Notes under the pieces: model-generated
Databases searched by the model: none
What the model was told of the DNA's origin: nothing
The model's input: only the letters and a program-made list of their open reading frames with translations
Program-made: the position numbers and the translations under genes
Shown here: one piece after another, positions 47,348 through 60,354 of the stretch
Layout of the letters: each line of letters opens with the position of its first letter
How positions within the stretch are numbered: the stretch's first letter is position 1
Origin: Diadema setosum
Lineage: Eukaryota; Echinodermata; Echinoidea; Diadematoida; Diadematidae
DNA: 64,000 bases
NCBI GenBank assembly: GCA_033980235.1
Contig: CM067074.1
Location: forward strand, 36,209,723-36,273,722
Direction: 5' to 3'

Positions 47348-50300
47348 CTGTCAAACGCAAATGAAGAATAGGGAAAGCATGTTGATGGATCGTATCGATT
47401 TCCGACATTGACTTTAACTTTAATTCTATCGATACACAATGTATCTGAACAAAGTGTACAACATGTTTACTTCTATAAAGATTGTCGTCCAGATCTAGTG
47501 AAAATAAATGACACCACGAGGCTTACTCTTGTAAAACTCTTTATTTAACGAACCTTAGTGCAGCGGGCAATTTACCGATGTCATCTCCATTAGCTTTTGG
47601 GTGTTTGAAAATTTCCAAAAATGTTTCTAAACTCCTCCCTTGATAGGCTGCTATATGAGTTAAGTTTTAGTCAACTCTACAGGGAAAAATTCTTTACATG
47701 GAAGTTCTACACGGGAATTTTGCATTTTCAAAGTCGATTGTCTTTTAAAACATAAAAAAAAATAGTTAAATACTTTTTTTTTAGAATTCGGTCGTAACGT
47801 AACGACATGCTGTCCTAACGATTTAATATACGACGACTACCTTTGCAGAGTTCAGGTAGACGTGATCCTCGCTCTGCTGATTAACTATGGCGTCGCCAGT
47901 TTTGTTGAGTGGACGTTCCGGGAAAGAGCAATGCACCGTGTGAGCATCGGTATTGACAGAGTGCAGTGAGTGTATATCTGATTTATTTGAATCTTCTTGA
48001 CGCCTACGTTTCCTATTAATCAAAAAGAAGGATACGAGAAAAAGGTTCTGTGGAATACGTTGTGATATATCAAAACACTGTTACATGTGAGAACAACTTT
48101 AACTTTGACTTTAATTTCATAAATTTCTACAGTGAAACTCCGATACATAAAATCGCACAAAACTTATTTCTTTATAATGTTTACTTACAAATATTGAACG
48201 ACTGTTTAAATTCCATAGCCTTTCGTTTCGTTTGATAATAAGTGTGCGTATAGTGCGGCGTTTGTATGGGACATTGGGACAGTGTTCGTCTTTTCGTTAC
48301 AAGTCAATTCTTGCAATACATAATGTTTGCATTGTAAATAAGCATATATTATACAAATGAATATATACATACACATATGTGTACATGTATCTACATGGAA
48401 ACACACACACACTCACACACAAAAATACTAAAAAGAATTGATTATTGTCACACTCACTTTTTCCACTGATAATAGCACCAAGCCATGGATAAAATGGCAA
48501 GCATCATGGCAACAAAACAGACAGGGGTTCCAATAATCAGTGCGATTAATTTTGTCTGCAGGCCTAAAGAAACAGAAAAGTGATAAATCAGATTGAACCT
48601 TCGTCATGAGAAGAAACTGTATTATCTGGAAACACGAGACCGCTAACTTTTGTAAAGTTTTTGCAAAGTACATATTGTATTAAAAAACAAACAGACAAAC
48701 AGTGGATGTTCTTAGTTCTCGGTCAAGGCAACAATATAAGCCCTGCTTAGGTTTAGATGATGGACATAGTACTATTCATTGACCTTTTTTCTTTTTGTTT
48801 TGTTTTGGGTTTTTTTTTTTTTTGCATTGAACTGACAGTGCTCAGAGATCAAAGTCCAGATCAAACGTTCCTGTTATTTAATCTAATTGCAAATTCCAGC
48901 CACAATTTTATAGCTCGGAATATCGACATGAAATAATATTGAGTGAGAAGATTTAGTATCATGAATGCAACATTAGTTGCCTGAAATGACAGTGGTGAAA
49001 GTTGAGGCCTGGGGTCACGATCAATGGTCACGAAAATCAAATTGAGATGCTATTTTCTGGCAATGAATTCTATTAAGTAAGTGCACCAGTAATGTTGCTT
49101 GTGGCTGGATAAAAGTCAATTCATGCTAGAAATAAAGGATTATCATTTTCTACAAGTACACACGTCTCCACACGGTCATATATCGGAAAGCAAAATGCTC
49201 CTCTTTGCCAATCTTCTACAGTAAGGTGACGTATATCTACACTCATGTTCTGTGTTTCTGGCTAAAGATTTTATCCCTCTTATATTGGCCGTAAACAGCA
49301 TGTAAGATTTATGATTTAACTTTTTTACCACATTTCTACACTTCCACTTGTTGATGCTGTAGAACGTCACTACACACATCTACTGACATTGCTTTGATAC
49401 GAACCTTGCCCTTCCAACAAGCGCATCACAAATACTTTGTAATTCATAATAGTGTGCACCTTGCAACACTCACATAAAGTGTTGCTTGTATTTGTTGATG
49501 GTGTTGTGCTGCTTCTGGCATAGTGACATTCATTATCTGTAACCAAGGTATGACAATGGAACCAGTGCAATAAGATGCAGAAACAGTTTCTCTGACTAAG
49601 CATTATTTTTTTTTTTTAATCATACGGTTTGTTTGGTATTTTTTTCGGGGGGGGGGGAGGCGTGGGGAGAGCCGAAGTGCCCCCCTCCCCCGGTTACGCT
49701 GCATCTGTTATCAACCATCTCCTCGGTATTTTGGCAACCATTGAATTCGCTTTAGAAATGATATTATGTTACTTTAATTAGATTTCATCAAAGAGTAATG
49801 ACAGAAGGAACAAATTACGTAATAATTTAGTCAGTCGCTAAATGTTGAGCATTAGTTAACCAAGTCTTGAAATAGGACTGGTGAAGGTCCGTACTGTTGC
49901 GCTCTATTTCTTATCATTATTGTGCTTTCCCCACGTTTGAGTGAAATTATCTTTTCTTCTTCTTCTTCTTCTTCTTCTTCGTCATCTTCTTCTTCTTCTC
50001 TCCTTTTCTTTGGGAATGGGGATAGTGTACGGAGTATCTGTCGTCAGATCCCAGAATCATGATGCCAACTAGTACGGTTCAATCTTCTCAATCAAGATGA
50101 ACTACTGTCTCTTTAATCCCTTCTCTGACTTATGAGCTTAAAAAAGGGTTTCCGTTGAGCTAAAATATGACATACTGTAAGACGACTTTGTACGACAGAC
50201 CGTTTGGTGCATTATCGACTGCAAGGCAAGACGGGACTGACGAGTTCCAAATCGAGAAGTAAGTCGACCATCCAGGTAGTCTGACACACAGCAGGTTCGC

Positions 50301-52858
50301 GATGCTGATGTGGAAGAAACTCTGACCACATTTCAGAGTCATGTCGGATCCAACGTTCGTAATACCAGAATTCCAATAATCATTACACACGGGACCGGGA
50401 TGCTTCCAAAACCCGACAGAAACTATTGTTGAAAGAAAAAAGTCTCGTTTTCAAACAATATTGACAACAGCGAAACAGTGAAAAAAAAAACACTGCTGTC
50501 GCCGTGATTGCTAACAAAACCGTCGCGATAACGCCAACTTTTCTTTTTTTTTTTATGATAAATCCACACCTTGTGATGATATCGCCTCAGTGAACATTTG
50601 ACCCAAAGCCCATGTTATCGCCAAACCCGACAGACATTATACATGAAAGAAAGCGCCTAATTAAAACCCATGTATAACAAATGCAAGGATAATATTCTTG
50701 CAAATTCAATATTGTTGTAATCCTGTTTTTACCATATTCAAGTTTATTATCAGTCATGTTCTTAACAACAGTTGACTTAATATAATACTGATAGAGATAA
50801 TAATGTCTTATGTCAGTACATGTACTAATAAATGTCAGTATACTATAATGAATACAGTGCTGTATACTAGAAGCAATAATAAATTAATAGGGGTAACACA
50901 AAATCTGAAACCAGTACAAACATGTTATTAACATGATCATGAACAACACTGTTTTGACAGAATAATGAGCATTGTGATGAGAATAGGACAAGTTTCGCAT
51001 ACTGTCATTAGTCAAATCTTTTGATACTCACGATTATACAAACAGTGAACTTCCTGCCCGGGTTTTGCCTCATTTTGAGGTGTCCAAGAATGAGTATACT
51101 TTACACCAGAAATGAAATTGGCATACTCCTCTGATCGATAACATATGCAGTTCCTTTCATTAACAATAGCGATGTCATTGTTTCCGGTTTTCCATCTACA
51201 AGTAGACACACATTCTTCGTCCGAATGAGCATTACAGCCAGAATCATACAACGCCTGATAAGTATGACGATCGCCCATGTAGCACCCGAGAAAACCAGGT
51301 TCTGCGTAAATAAAAAATTAGATACTTAAAATCTGCCATTGATTTAATATGCTTAATAGTTATCTATAAACCCTTGTGACATTATCCCGGGGACCTACAA
51401 TAATGACATAGGTCATAATTAATAAAGTTATATGTTCTTGATTGTAGAAATACGAAAAAAAGGAAAAATAAAACATAAATATTATAGGGTAAACATCAGA
51501 CGAGAATTATTTTTATTCAAATCATGTACTTTTTAGACTGCATAAATCCACATCTACATCCATGACGATCTAACCTTTGAAAGGAATGATCAATTCCTAA
51601 AGACGGAGCTTTAAAACACTGCCAGGACTTGGACGTAGGACAGACATTATCTGCACACTAAATGGCAAGAAAAGGGTGAGAGCCATATTAACGAGCCATA
51701 TCAACAAGAATATCATCAGACATAGGCGCCGGAAGTGGGGGGGCAGGGGGGGCGGCCGCCCCCCCCCCCCCCCCAATCCAAAAAGTGGGGGGGCAAAACG
51801 CATTTTTGCCCCCCCAAAAAGCCCCCCCCCAAAAAAAAAAAAAAAAATAAATAAATAAATAAATAAATAAAAATAATAATAATAAAAATAAATTAATAAA
51901 CAAAGAAAATAAAATAAATATGTATATATATATGAATAAAAGGGAAAAAATATGGCTACAAACGGCAGCTTTTGGACTGTAAAATGTCAAAAATTTCAAG
52001 CTCGCTCGCTTCGCTCGCTCGCATCCAGCAGTTGAGCCCGGTGCGCCTCCCCCTTAATTTCTAAAGCGAAAAACATAGCTACCACGGCAGTTGTTGGACT
52101 CTAGAATGTCAAAATTTTCAAGCTCGCTCGCATTGAATCGTTATGCCATTCTCCTAATGTTGCTGACAGTAATTGCCAGTAGTTGCGCCCGATGCCCCCA
52201 CCCCTTAATTTCCAAAGCGAAAGATAAAATATAGCTACAAACGGGAGTTTTGGGACTGTAAAATGTCAAAATTTTCAAGCTCGCTCGCATTGAATCGTTA
52301 TGCCATTCTCCTAATGTTGCTGCCAGTAATTGCCAGCAGTTGCGCCCGATGCGCCGCCCCATTAATTTCCAAAGTGAAAGATATACTGTAGCTACAAACC
52401 CCTTTTTGGGACTGTAGAATGTCAAAATTTTCAAGCTCGCTCGCTTCGCTCGCTCGCATTGAATCGTTATGCCATTCTCCTAATGTTGCTGCCAATAATT
52501 GCCAGCAGTTGCGCCCGATGCGCTCCCATTTATTTCCAAAACGAAATATATAGCTACAAAACTCCAGTTTTGGAACTGCAGAATATCAAAATTTTCAAGC
52601 TCGCTCGCTTCGCTCGCTCGCATTTTATTGTTATGCCATTCACCTTATGTTGCTGACAGTAGTCGACCGTTTCACACCGTCATTCCATAATCCATGTAAG
52701 GAAAACTTACAATGTTCCTCAATGACTGCGTTGTTGAATGTATCACATTCTGTAATGTATTGTAGTCCCATTATTGCTCACGCACACACGCACAAGCATA
52801 CAGACCGTCAAAATTACTTTATGGTTCCCCCCATGTTTCGACCTACCGTACGCCACTT

Positions 52859-52907
<49 letters not shown>

Positions 52908-53501
52908 GATGCGTGTGTGTGTGTGTGTGTATGTGTATATTGTACATATGCATGGTCTAATCTTGAGCCCCCTCCAATGTTTGCCCCCCCAATCCAAAAC
53001 TGCTTCCGGCGCGCCTGTCATCAGAAGCATATCTTGAGTGGATACTATAATCACTTTAACCTTTGTAAATGAACGCAATGTCATTCGAGTTTCAAGTAGA
53101 TGGACTCCAAGAGGCGGATCCAGGAATTTTGTAAAGGGGAGCGCAAATATATGAAGAGTTTGTTTGCAAAAACCGATAAGTCAATTTTTGAAGATTTTGA
53201 AGTACAATCTCTGTCATAAAGTACAAAATAATACCTTTTAAATGATATATTGGTCACTACATATAAAGGTACATTTTTGAAGTTATGATCAAAAAAAGCA
53301 AAAATGTTCTTATTATTCTCTTTATTTTTCTTGACCTTTAATCGCAAGTATCTCCATTTGGCAAATGTGGACTTATCGGTTTTTGCAAACAAACTCTTCA
53401 TATATATACACTAGTATTCATTTACCTTGAGCGCACGGAGACCGCTACCGGTTTCACGTCCTTCCGCTGGACAATCTTCAGGCGCACTTTATATGCGTAT
53501 A

Positions 53502-53553
<52 letters not shown>

Positions 53554-56500
53554 GTGGCAAAGAGAGAGAGAGAGAGAGACAAACGGCTCCCTTCCAATTT
53601 TTTCTTTGAAAGCGCACGAGCTTTCTTTCATTTTGTTTCTTTTTATTTCTTTTTTTCCCTTTTATTTCTAACAAAAAATATAACTGACTCCAGTGTGTTG
53701 TGTAAAATGAAAACAAACTTCTCTATTATGCGTATGTTTTTAAATTGGATATGTCCGCACTATTCAGTTGTGAAGAATTCGTCCGTCAAACGCGCTGGTT
53801 TTGCCTATTATACGTCAATTACTCTTGTGTGATGAAAATTGTTCGCTTTTTAATCGGAAATTAAAAAAGACAAGCGATGAAAACAATAAATCGTGCCTGG
53901 GAAGCATAGCTTGATAACTTACGTTACTTTTGAAACCATCTCGTCGCCAATTTGCATACTAAGTACTCCTCTATAGTAACATGTTTGTAATTAGATGTAT
54001 TCTTTCCATTGGTTGGATTATATAAGTCTGTATACACTCGACAAAATTCAAGAGTTTTTCGTGCATGATGCGATTCGTTTGGTGAGATCAAACGTATTAT
54101 TTGGGAATGGGTAGCTGAAAACCAAATTGTATACACTTGATTTTGTCTTTGTTTCTATCCCTTTCTTTGTTGTGCCTATCTTTGGTTTAGTTTTCCTGCC
54201 TGTTCCGTCCTTGCTTTTGTTCTTGCCCAGGTCACAGTCTTTTTTTAATTTTCTCTTGTTTGTTTCGCCTGACGTCATGATATCAAAATTTTCATACATG
54301 GAGATCTTGATGGATCTTGATAATGCCCTCATCTCCTGGGATAATTCACAAAATTTACCAGCTATGCTTCTCTTGTGAATTCCTCTTTTCAATATAGAGT
54401 TACAAAATGGGATTGTATTGCTTATTTTGTTTGTTTATCTAAAACCAAAAGTTGATATTATCATGATATTGTATCCATGTTTTGTTGAAATTTATGTGAT
54501 TCAAAGTTAATTACAGTATTATGTAGTCATGTAAGCGTTATGTATATTGCTTTATATTACCTTATATGTTTGATTCTAAATTGCATCAATATTCAGAGAC
54601 TTATGCGCCTTTTGAATTTGCTGTGTATACAAGTTGATTTATCACATCAAATGCTCTTCCACTCTAAATTTGTGGTACAGGCATTCTGACGCAGATTAAT
54701 AGATGATGTTATGATTGAATTTGTTTTGTTTGGAGATTGATATTCCGCAAAAGAAAACAGTTAAAATTTTGGTTTAGTTGTTTGGTTTGAATGATTTATT
54801 GATCATCAAACTTCGCAGCCGAATGGTTGAATTACGTCTGATTTACAGACGCATCGGAAAAAAAAAAGCAACGTTTAATACAATTTGCTCGAGAGTGCAA
54901 TCTGTTCCATATCATATACAATACATTATAGCTTGCACTTTTCATATTTAATATTACCTCGACATCTGAGTCTCACAGCCGTGTTCGAGAGACACTGAGT
55001 TCCTTTTGGTAGACAGTCCTTAAAACGTCCATTCTGGCAATTATTACCTGATGTGTGAATAAACATTTTGACATATTTCGGGAAATACAGAATATTACCG
55101 GGGGGTATCGGGGATTCATGGGAAAAATAACAAAAATCTTCCTCAAGAATATGACTCAAATATTTATAACTCTGTTAAGTATGCAGATTTATTAAAATTA
55201 TTAAAAGGCACCATTACAGGTAATCGTCTCTGTTATTGAGTTTAACGTTTATTCATGAATTAGTCTAGTAACATTGTTACATGCATATAATTTCAAACCA
55301 CATGCTCAATATCGTATGGTTACCTTTAGAAAATGAAAGCCACTGAGTCCTACTCGATGCTGAGGCACTTGGAATAGGTTGAGCCGAGTAATCTTCGACT
55401 GCTGGGAAGCCGAGTTCTCTGCAGACTAGATCAGCAGCTCTGAGGTTAAAGTTATCATAGCACATATATTTGTCTGACTCCAGGACCACCAAGCCATTCA
55501 GTGGAGAGAGTCCGCCAACCAGCTTTACCGATGGTATTTCTTTAAGATAAAAGAGTATAAAACAATTAGCATATCCGTAGAGAAATTTTATTTGTGATTA
55601 CAAATAAAAACCAAAATGTATGCGACATAAACTTGATGATATTGAAAGAAACATTGTGATATTATTTCGTACTGCTAACTTTCTATCTCATACTAAACCT
55701 TGGTTTACCATTATAGCACGTATACTGTTAGCTGTAATTCTTGTACAGGCGGGGGAGGAGGGGGAGGCTACAAAGCCCCTCCCCGACATTTTTCGCAATA
55801 ATTTCTTAAAGGACAAGTTCACCTTCACAGACATGTGGGTTGAGTGAATGCAGCAATATTAGTAGAACACATCAGTGAGAGTTTGAGGAAAATCAGACAT
55901 TCCGTTCAAAAGTTATGAATTCTTGAAGTTTCTGCTCAGTCACGGCTGGATGAGAAGACCACTATAGCTTGTGATGTCACGAATGTACAACGATATAAAG
56001 AAAGAATGAAGAAAAATCAACATATTTTCACTTTTTTCGCATAACAAAAGAACACTCGTTTTCTCTCTTTCAGAAGGCAGGGGGAATAATATTACCCTTA
56101 ACATACATCAGTAACAAGTCGAAGAAATTTGCATTTTGTTTAAAAAAAAGTAAAATTTTGTGAAATTCTCTTTTTATTTTCCTTATATCGTTGTACGCAT
56201 GTGACATCATACACTGTAGTAGTCTTCTCATCTAGCAGTTACTAACGGATTGTCCGATTTTTCCCAAATTTTCACTGATGTGTTCTACTAATATTGTTGC
56301 ATTCACTCAATCCACATGTTTATGAAGGTGAACTTGTCCTTTAAGACGAATCTCTGTTTTTTCGTTGAAATCTCATGACCTTTTCTTTCACATCTTGCAT
56401 ACATTTTGAGACCCTATTTAGGAAAAGCATGGATACAATGTGTGAGCTTTGCAAGAAGTGTAAGATCAATGTTTTTCCCTGTTTTTTTTTCCTTTTTGGT

Positions 56501-59118
56501 AATCATCAAATATTCTAGGTAAATAGTAAGAGAAAAACAAAAATACATAACAAATCAAAAACAAAGAAATACATAAGATATTTCAAACATAACAAAATCC
56601 ATCAGAAAGTCATTCAGATGCCGCAATTTTTTTTTCACCGTAATTCGTAAATGATACTACAAAAGATATTAAGAGAGAAAAAAATTACCCACTTGAAGCT
56701 TTATTTAGGGATTAAATACAAAAAAAAATGCACAAAGTATTTTAATGAGCATGATTAGCATAATCTACAGAAAACGGCCATGTTTTGGGGGGAAAATTAG
56801 TGATTCATTCTTGGATATTACGTAATAGGCAACCTACGTGCCGATTGGGGGGGGGGGGCACACAAGCCCACCCCCCCCCCCCCCCTCCCCCGGCCTCCGG
56901 GCTATACAATTTCATAATAGCCGGATTGATTTTATCTAGTCCTTTTGTTTTTCAATATAGCATTTTGTATATGTTTGGTTTAATTTGTTTCATGGCTTTT
57001 TAATCCTTGGATGTTTATCTAAAAAAGCTAGATTATATTAGTTAGCTGCAATACTTTAACCCTTAATCACTTTTTCCTTTCGTCCTTACCTGTTTATATC
57101 CAATGCTTTGTTTGGGTCTGCCTTTTGAAGAAGGACTAATACTGATAACTGTTACTACAATCCCTAAGATGGGGAGCTACACTAATGGGCTGGTGTAAAT
57201 CGTACGACCCGCGAGTGCAAATTGTAGTTTCCTGTTGATAAAGATGCTAAAACTTGTCTCGTATATTTTCACGAAACCTGTCTCGTATTCTGATTACGTA
57301 ACTAGAAATGGCTGAAATCATAACCGCCAAAGTATTATGCATTTATCATGCTTAAAACGCATATTTGATATGGATATTTTCAACAATTCCCTTATGCTGG
57401 AAAAGAGTTATATTCCTTCTAACTCCCTTCCCTTTTCAGTTGCTTTGCTCCCTCGTAAGATATCCTTTGAGTTTTGCCCCATCCCCACCACTTGTTCTTA
57501 AAATGGATCGACATCTCTCCTGTCACATTATGTAGTTGTGGACGTAGACACTCACTTCTCCGTTCTAAATTATTAGGTTGTAGAGCTAGACTTCCTTTTT
57601 AGATATCACTATTGTTTTTATTTTAGTGTAAGTCGGTATATTACTGTTGTCAAATGAATCAATCAATAGATTGTTATCATAATGCGTGTTCGGTTGGTCG
57701 GAATTTATATTTATTACGTCTCTTGCTTGTTACTAGTTTTCAACTAGCATTTTCCCTGATTTGAGCAAGTGAATAGAAAGTAGATGACACGAAGGAAGCG
57801 AAAAATGGGTAGGGTGTCCATGTAATCCAAATCCACGAGGTCTCCATTGTTTCAGGGGGTGCTACTACCTCGGTACCTCCATATCCCAAACTGAAACAAC
57901 CACCTTCAAGAAAAAAAAAATCTGGTTACGCCTATGAAAGTCTAGGTGTAGTGTTATGACAATAGTGATTGTAATGGAAACAGAAATAAGACGTTGCTAA
58001 AGCCGCGACAGTGCCTTATATTTTGGACACAAAAAAAGCTGCTAATGTATGCTGGATAGTAAACGAGGAATCAAAAATTGGTCGAGTTCTAATTTAAACA
58101 CGCCTCTGCTACAATTCAGTATATCATGATCCTCAGTAAAGTCATGTACACATCTACTAGTATTTCTCAGAAAAAAAAAAGAATAAGACAACGTCAGATA
58201 AAAAAAAGAAATAATATTCGTACACGCTGTTCAGGAAAAATCGTGGAAATAGTATACGAACAACAATAATAATTCATTATAATTATACTAACCAATTAAT
58301 ACTAACCCTCGTAACACGTTGCGTTCATCTTCACATTTACTGTATCTCTATATGTACCATATACACGCACTTTCGTCTCATGTGTCAGTGATAAAACGGA
58401 GACGGGTTCATCCACAGGCCCAGTCATAAATGTTCTGTTGGATATTACATCCTGAATATGAAATCTCGTCCATGTATCCTCGACAGACTGAACTTCAATG
58501 AGAAATCGCCGTCCTGGAGGGGCTTTTATAACCCAAATGCTGTTGGTGATATTTGTTCTATCACGTTTCATACTGATGTTTAGTGGCATTCCCGGGCAGC
58601 TGAGAGTAAGATCTGCGGGCGCAATGAATAATAGATTGATATCATTGAGCAATCATAACTGCATATATAGTGTCTTATTATTTACTGTCATTGTGTAAGA
58701 GAGACATTATTGTAGTGACTTATACTATATAAGAAAGTTTACAGTTTGTACCAAAGTCTAGGGCTAGTACATTAAACAAATAACCAAAGTGTCCAGTTGA
58801 TTCGAATGTCAAACTATTGAGATAAAGCGTTACCTTGATTACTACGTATGCGTAAACAGTTACAATAAGAATAAAAGCAATATCAGAATTACAAGGTGCG
58901 ATATAATTTCGTTTGTCTCGCAATAATGCATCCATCAGCTTATTAAAAAAAAAAAAATTGAGAAGAAAGAAAGATCTGCGAGATTATCCTTAAACAAAAG
59001 ACCACCACTACCACAAAAAAAAAAGATACGTACATGTCGTGTTACTTTTCGTGCTTGAGAAAGTGAGCATCGGCTGGTAGAGAGAGAAACAGGCAATCAA
59101 CCAGACCACTGGAGACAT
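46748..59118 (-). CDS. Gene C: paralogous CUB-like/SRCR/WSC-like/sushi-like receptor, 10 exons
   Basis: Predicted receptor of 709 residues with the plan of gene B. Exons: 59118-59034, 58612-58307, 55539-55324, 55047-54958, 51301-51032, 50422-50201, 49536-49474, 48563-48458, 48012-47841 and 47347-46748; total 2130 bases, frame intact. The sushi, linker, membrane and first tail exons encode the same peptides as in gene B. The last exon differs by three residues, whereas the SRCR and WSC exons carry about 14 replacements and one extra residue. It is longer than gene B mainly because its WSC-SRCR intron gained a hAT-like element (51721-53017) and a TA-flanked MITE (53150-53402). It lacks the nested TTAA MITE of gene B. 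It could be a true recent duplicate or the second haplotype of B; the private insertions fit either. Confidence 0.86.
47841..48012 (-). CDS. Gene C exon 9: juxtamembrane cytoplasmic segment
   Basis: 172 bases, acceptor taatag, donor gtagtc; peptide identical to gene B, ending HVYLNSAK. Confidence 0.85.
48458..48563 (-). CDS. Gene C exon 8: transmembrane helix
   Basis: 106 bases, acceptor ctttag, donor gtgagt; same helix as gene B. Confidence 0.85.
49474..49536 (-). CDS. Gene C exon 7: juxtamembrane linker
   Basis: 21 codons, acceptor ttacag, donor gtgagt, phase 1-1; peptide identical to gene B. Confidence 0.78.
50201..50422 (-). CDS. Gene C exon 6: sushi/CCP-like domain
   Basis: 74 codons with the same acceptor, weak gtctgt donor and peptide as gene B. 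Confidence 0.72.
51032..51301 (-). CDS. Gene C exon 5: WSC-like domain
   Basis: 90 codons, acceptor acgcag, donor gtgagt, phase 1-1. Has an inserted Tyr (HTYQAL) and about six replacements relative to gene B; the cysteines are unchanged. Confidence 0.8.
51975..52640. repeat. Minisatellite, five units of about 122-164 bp
   Basis: The anchor TTTCAAGCTCGCTCGC recurs at about 51994, 52116, 52273, 52429 and 52593. Some units have an extended TTCGCTCGCTCGC block. Minus-strand frames across it repeat ENFDIL and are not genes. Confidence 0.85.
52861..52905. repeat. (TA)n microsatellite
   Basis: TA tract within the hAT-like element, followed by (GT)n. Confidence 0.95.
53150..53402. mobile_element. 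TA-flanked MITE (mariner-like), private to unit C
   Basis: Perfect inverted ends of over 30 bp starting TATGAAGAGTTTGTTTGCAA, flanked by TA on both sides. 253 bp, no transposase. Absent at the equivalent position near 32028 in gene B. Confidence 0.78.
53503..53550. repeat. (TA)n microsatellite
   Basis: TA tract followed by (GA)n; counterpart of 32027-32168. Confidence 0.95.
54958..55047 (-). CDS. Gene C exon 4: SRCR domain, C-terminal part
   Basis: 30 codons, acceptor catcag, donor gtaata, phase 1-1. NCQNGRFKDCLPKGTQC; three replacements relative to gene B in a very short exon. Confidence 0.85.
55324..55539 (-). CDS. Gene C exon 3: SRCR domain, first part
   Basis: 72 codons, acceptor ttaaag, donor gtaacc, phase 1-1. 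VKLVGG and RAADLVCRELGFPAV are present. About five replacements relative to gene B. Confidence 0.88.
55810..56340. mobile_element. TTAA-flanked MITE, gene C copy
   Basis: Same element as 34415-35525 without the nested insertion; TTAA at 55806-55809 and 56341-56344. Confidence 0.82.
58307..58612 (-). CDS. Gene C exon 2: CUB-like domain
   Basis: 102 codons, acceptor ctgcag-type, donor gttagt, phase 1-1. Core WVIKAPPGRRFLIEV. Two replacements relative to gene B (MPLNIS for MSLNLS). Confidence 0.8.
59034..59118 (-). CDS. Gene C exon 1: signal peptide
   Basis: 28 codons starting MSPVVWLIACFSLYQPML, donor gtacgt, phase 1; one replacement relative to gene B (NTT instead of NMT). Confidence 0.8.
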
Positions 59119-59836
59119 TGTTGACCTTTGTTTTATGACCAAAATTCACGAATGAATAGATTGTATTTTAGTCCCTCTTTAGCCGTATAATTAAAGAGTG
59201 ACTCAACCTCGATGAGAGATATCTTTGCACAAATTAATTCACTTCCAGGTGAAAAAAAAAAATGTGAAAGTATAATACGGTTGGAGTGCAGTTCAAAGTG
59301 AAGACTTCCAATCCGCTGCGGACAAGTTCACCAATTACCGGTGATAAAGCGATGTCATTGTTGGTGTCATTGGAGATACGGCGGGCGAGATTGCGTGCGC
59401 ATCAATGCTAGGCAACCCATAAGATTATCATGTGTATCATCTGCCATTATAAGCTGTGTAGCTGTGTGAAACTAAGATTCTATCCAACTCTGTACTTCCT
59501 GGGAAGCATTCAAAAGTCAGTCGCCATTTCACAGGAGCGCACATGCTGATCAATCAACATTAACATTCTCATCTTATCGGGTACCCATTTGTACTCCCGG
59601 GTTGAGAGCGAAAATGTGGACAAAGTGCCTCGCTGAAGGGCAAAACACATTGACCGGCTCCTTCCCATAGACTAAGCATAACTTTTATGTAATGTCTTTT
59701 GGTAATCAAATCTATAACTTGAAGTTATGGGGAAAGAGCTGTTTTTGTCAATAAATTTATCTATCTAAAGCCCCTCCTCCTTGAAAGTTCTCTGATGAAT
59801 TCTCACAGCTTCTTGATAGTTTAATGAGAATTATGC
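59119..59836. other. Upstream region of gene C
   Basis: No gene. Homologous to the regions upstream of A and B, with a SINE-body fragment at about 59575-59650. The LINE at 59837-62290 splits this region. Confidence 0.55.
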
Positions 59837-60028
59837 AGTTCAGTTCAGTTCAGTTCAGTTTTTATTTCTGCATTTCAAAATCAATACAAATCCACAAATC
59901 AACAAAATACTTACATAGTCATTTACACAGCTAATATTCGTTACGTTTGGATCTTACATACATTTTTTTTTCAATAACGAATATCATATATGAAAGGAAG
60001 CAATAGGAAATGATAAAAATGAAATGCA

Positions 60029-60072
60029 GGGGACCATCATCATAAGCTAAGCTTGACGAGGAAGATGGCCCC
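60029..60072 (-). other. LINE 3' UTR hairpin
   Basis: On the minus strand, a 9-bp stem GGGGCCATC / GATGGTCCCC with one bulge and a 25-nt loop containing TCAAGCTTAGCTT. It matches the loop of the hairpins at 20477 and 43320. Confidence 0.7.
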
Positions 60073-60354
60073 AGGTAAAGAGATACATAAAGAAAATCTT
60101 GCCACTCACTGAGTGGGGGGTAATTGTGCAAAGGGCACAACGAAGAGATACATAAAGAAAATCTTGCCACTCACTGAGTGGGAAGTAATTGTGCGAAGGG
60201 CGTGCGGTGCAGTGCGGTGTGCATTGTGTTGGGATGAATCTTGGTTTGTACGTTGAGTGTTATTTTGTGTATCAGTGTGATGAGGTGAATATTACTTCAG
60301 TTATGGCCGTGAACTCATTGTTTAGGGTGTTTGTTGACCAGGTGGTATGAATAT

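Larger units (their letters stand above)
51721..53017. mobile_element. hAT-like non-autonomous element with internal minisatellite
   Basis: Flanked by the 8-bp duplication TCATCAGA (51713-51720 and 53018-53025). Ends CATAGGCGCCGGAAG and CTTCCGGCGCGCCTG are inverted repeats starting with CA. An 8-bp duplication and CA ends fit the hAT superfamily. The empty site in gene B is at about 31888 (TCATGAGA). The interior has C-runs, A/T-rich sequence, a minisatellite and a (TA)n tract; no transposase. Confidence 0.8.

Noticed and set aside
51597..52495. Minus-strand frames with repeated ENFDIL peptides
   Set aside because: Translations of the minisatellite and C-runs in the hAT-like element.
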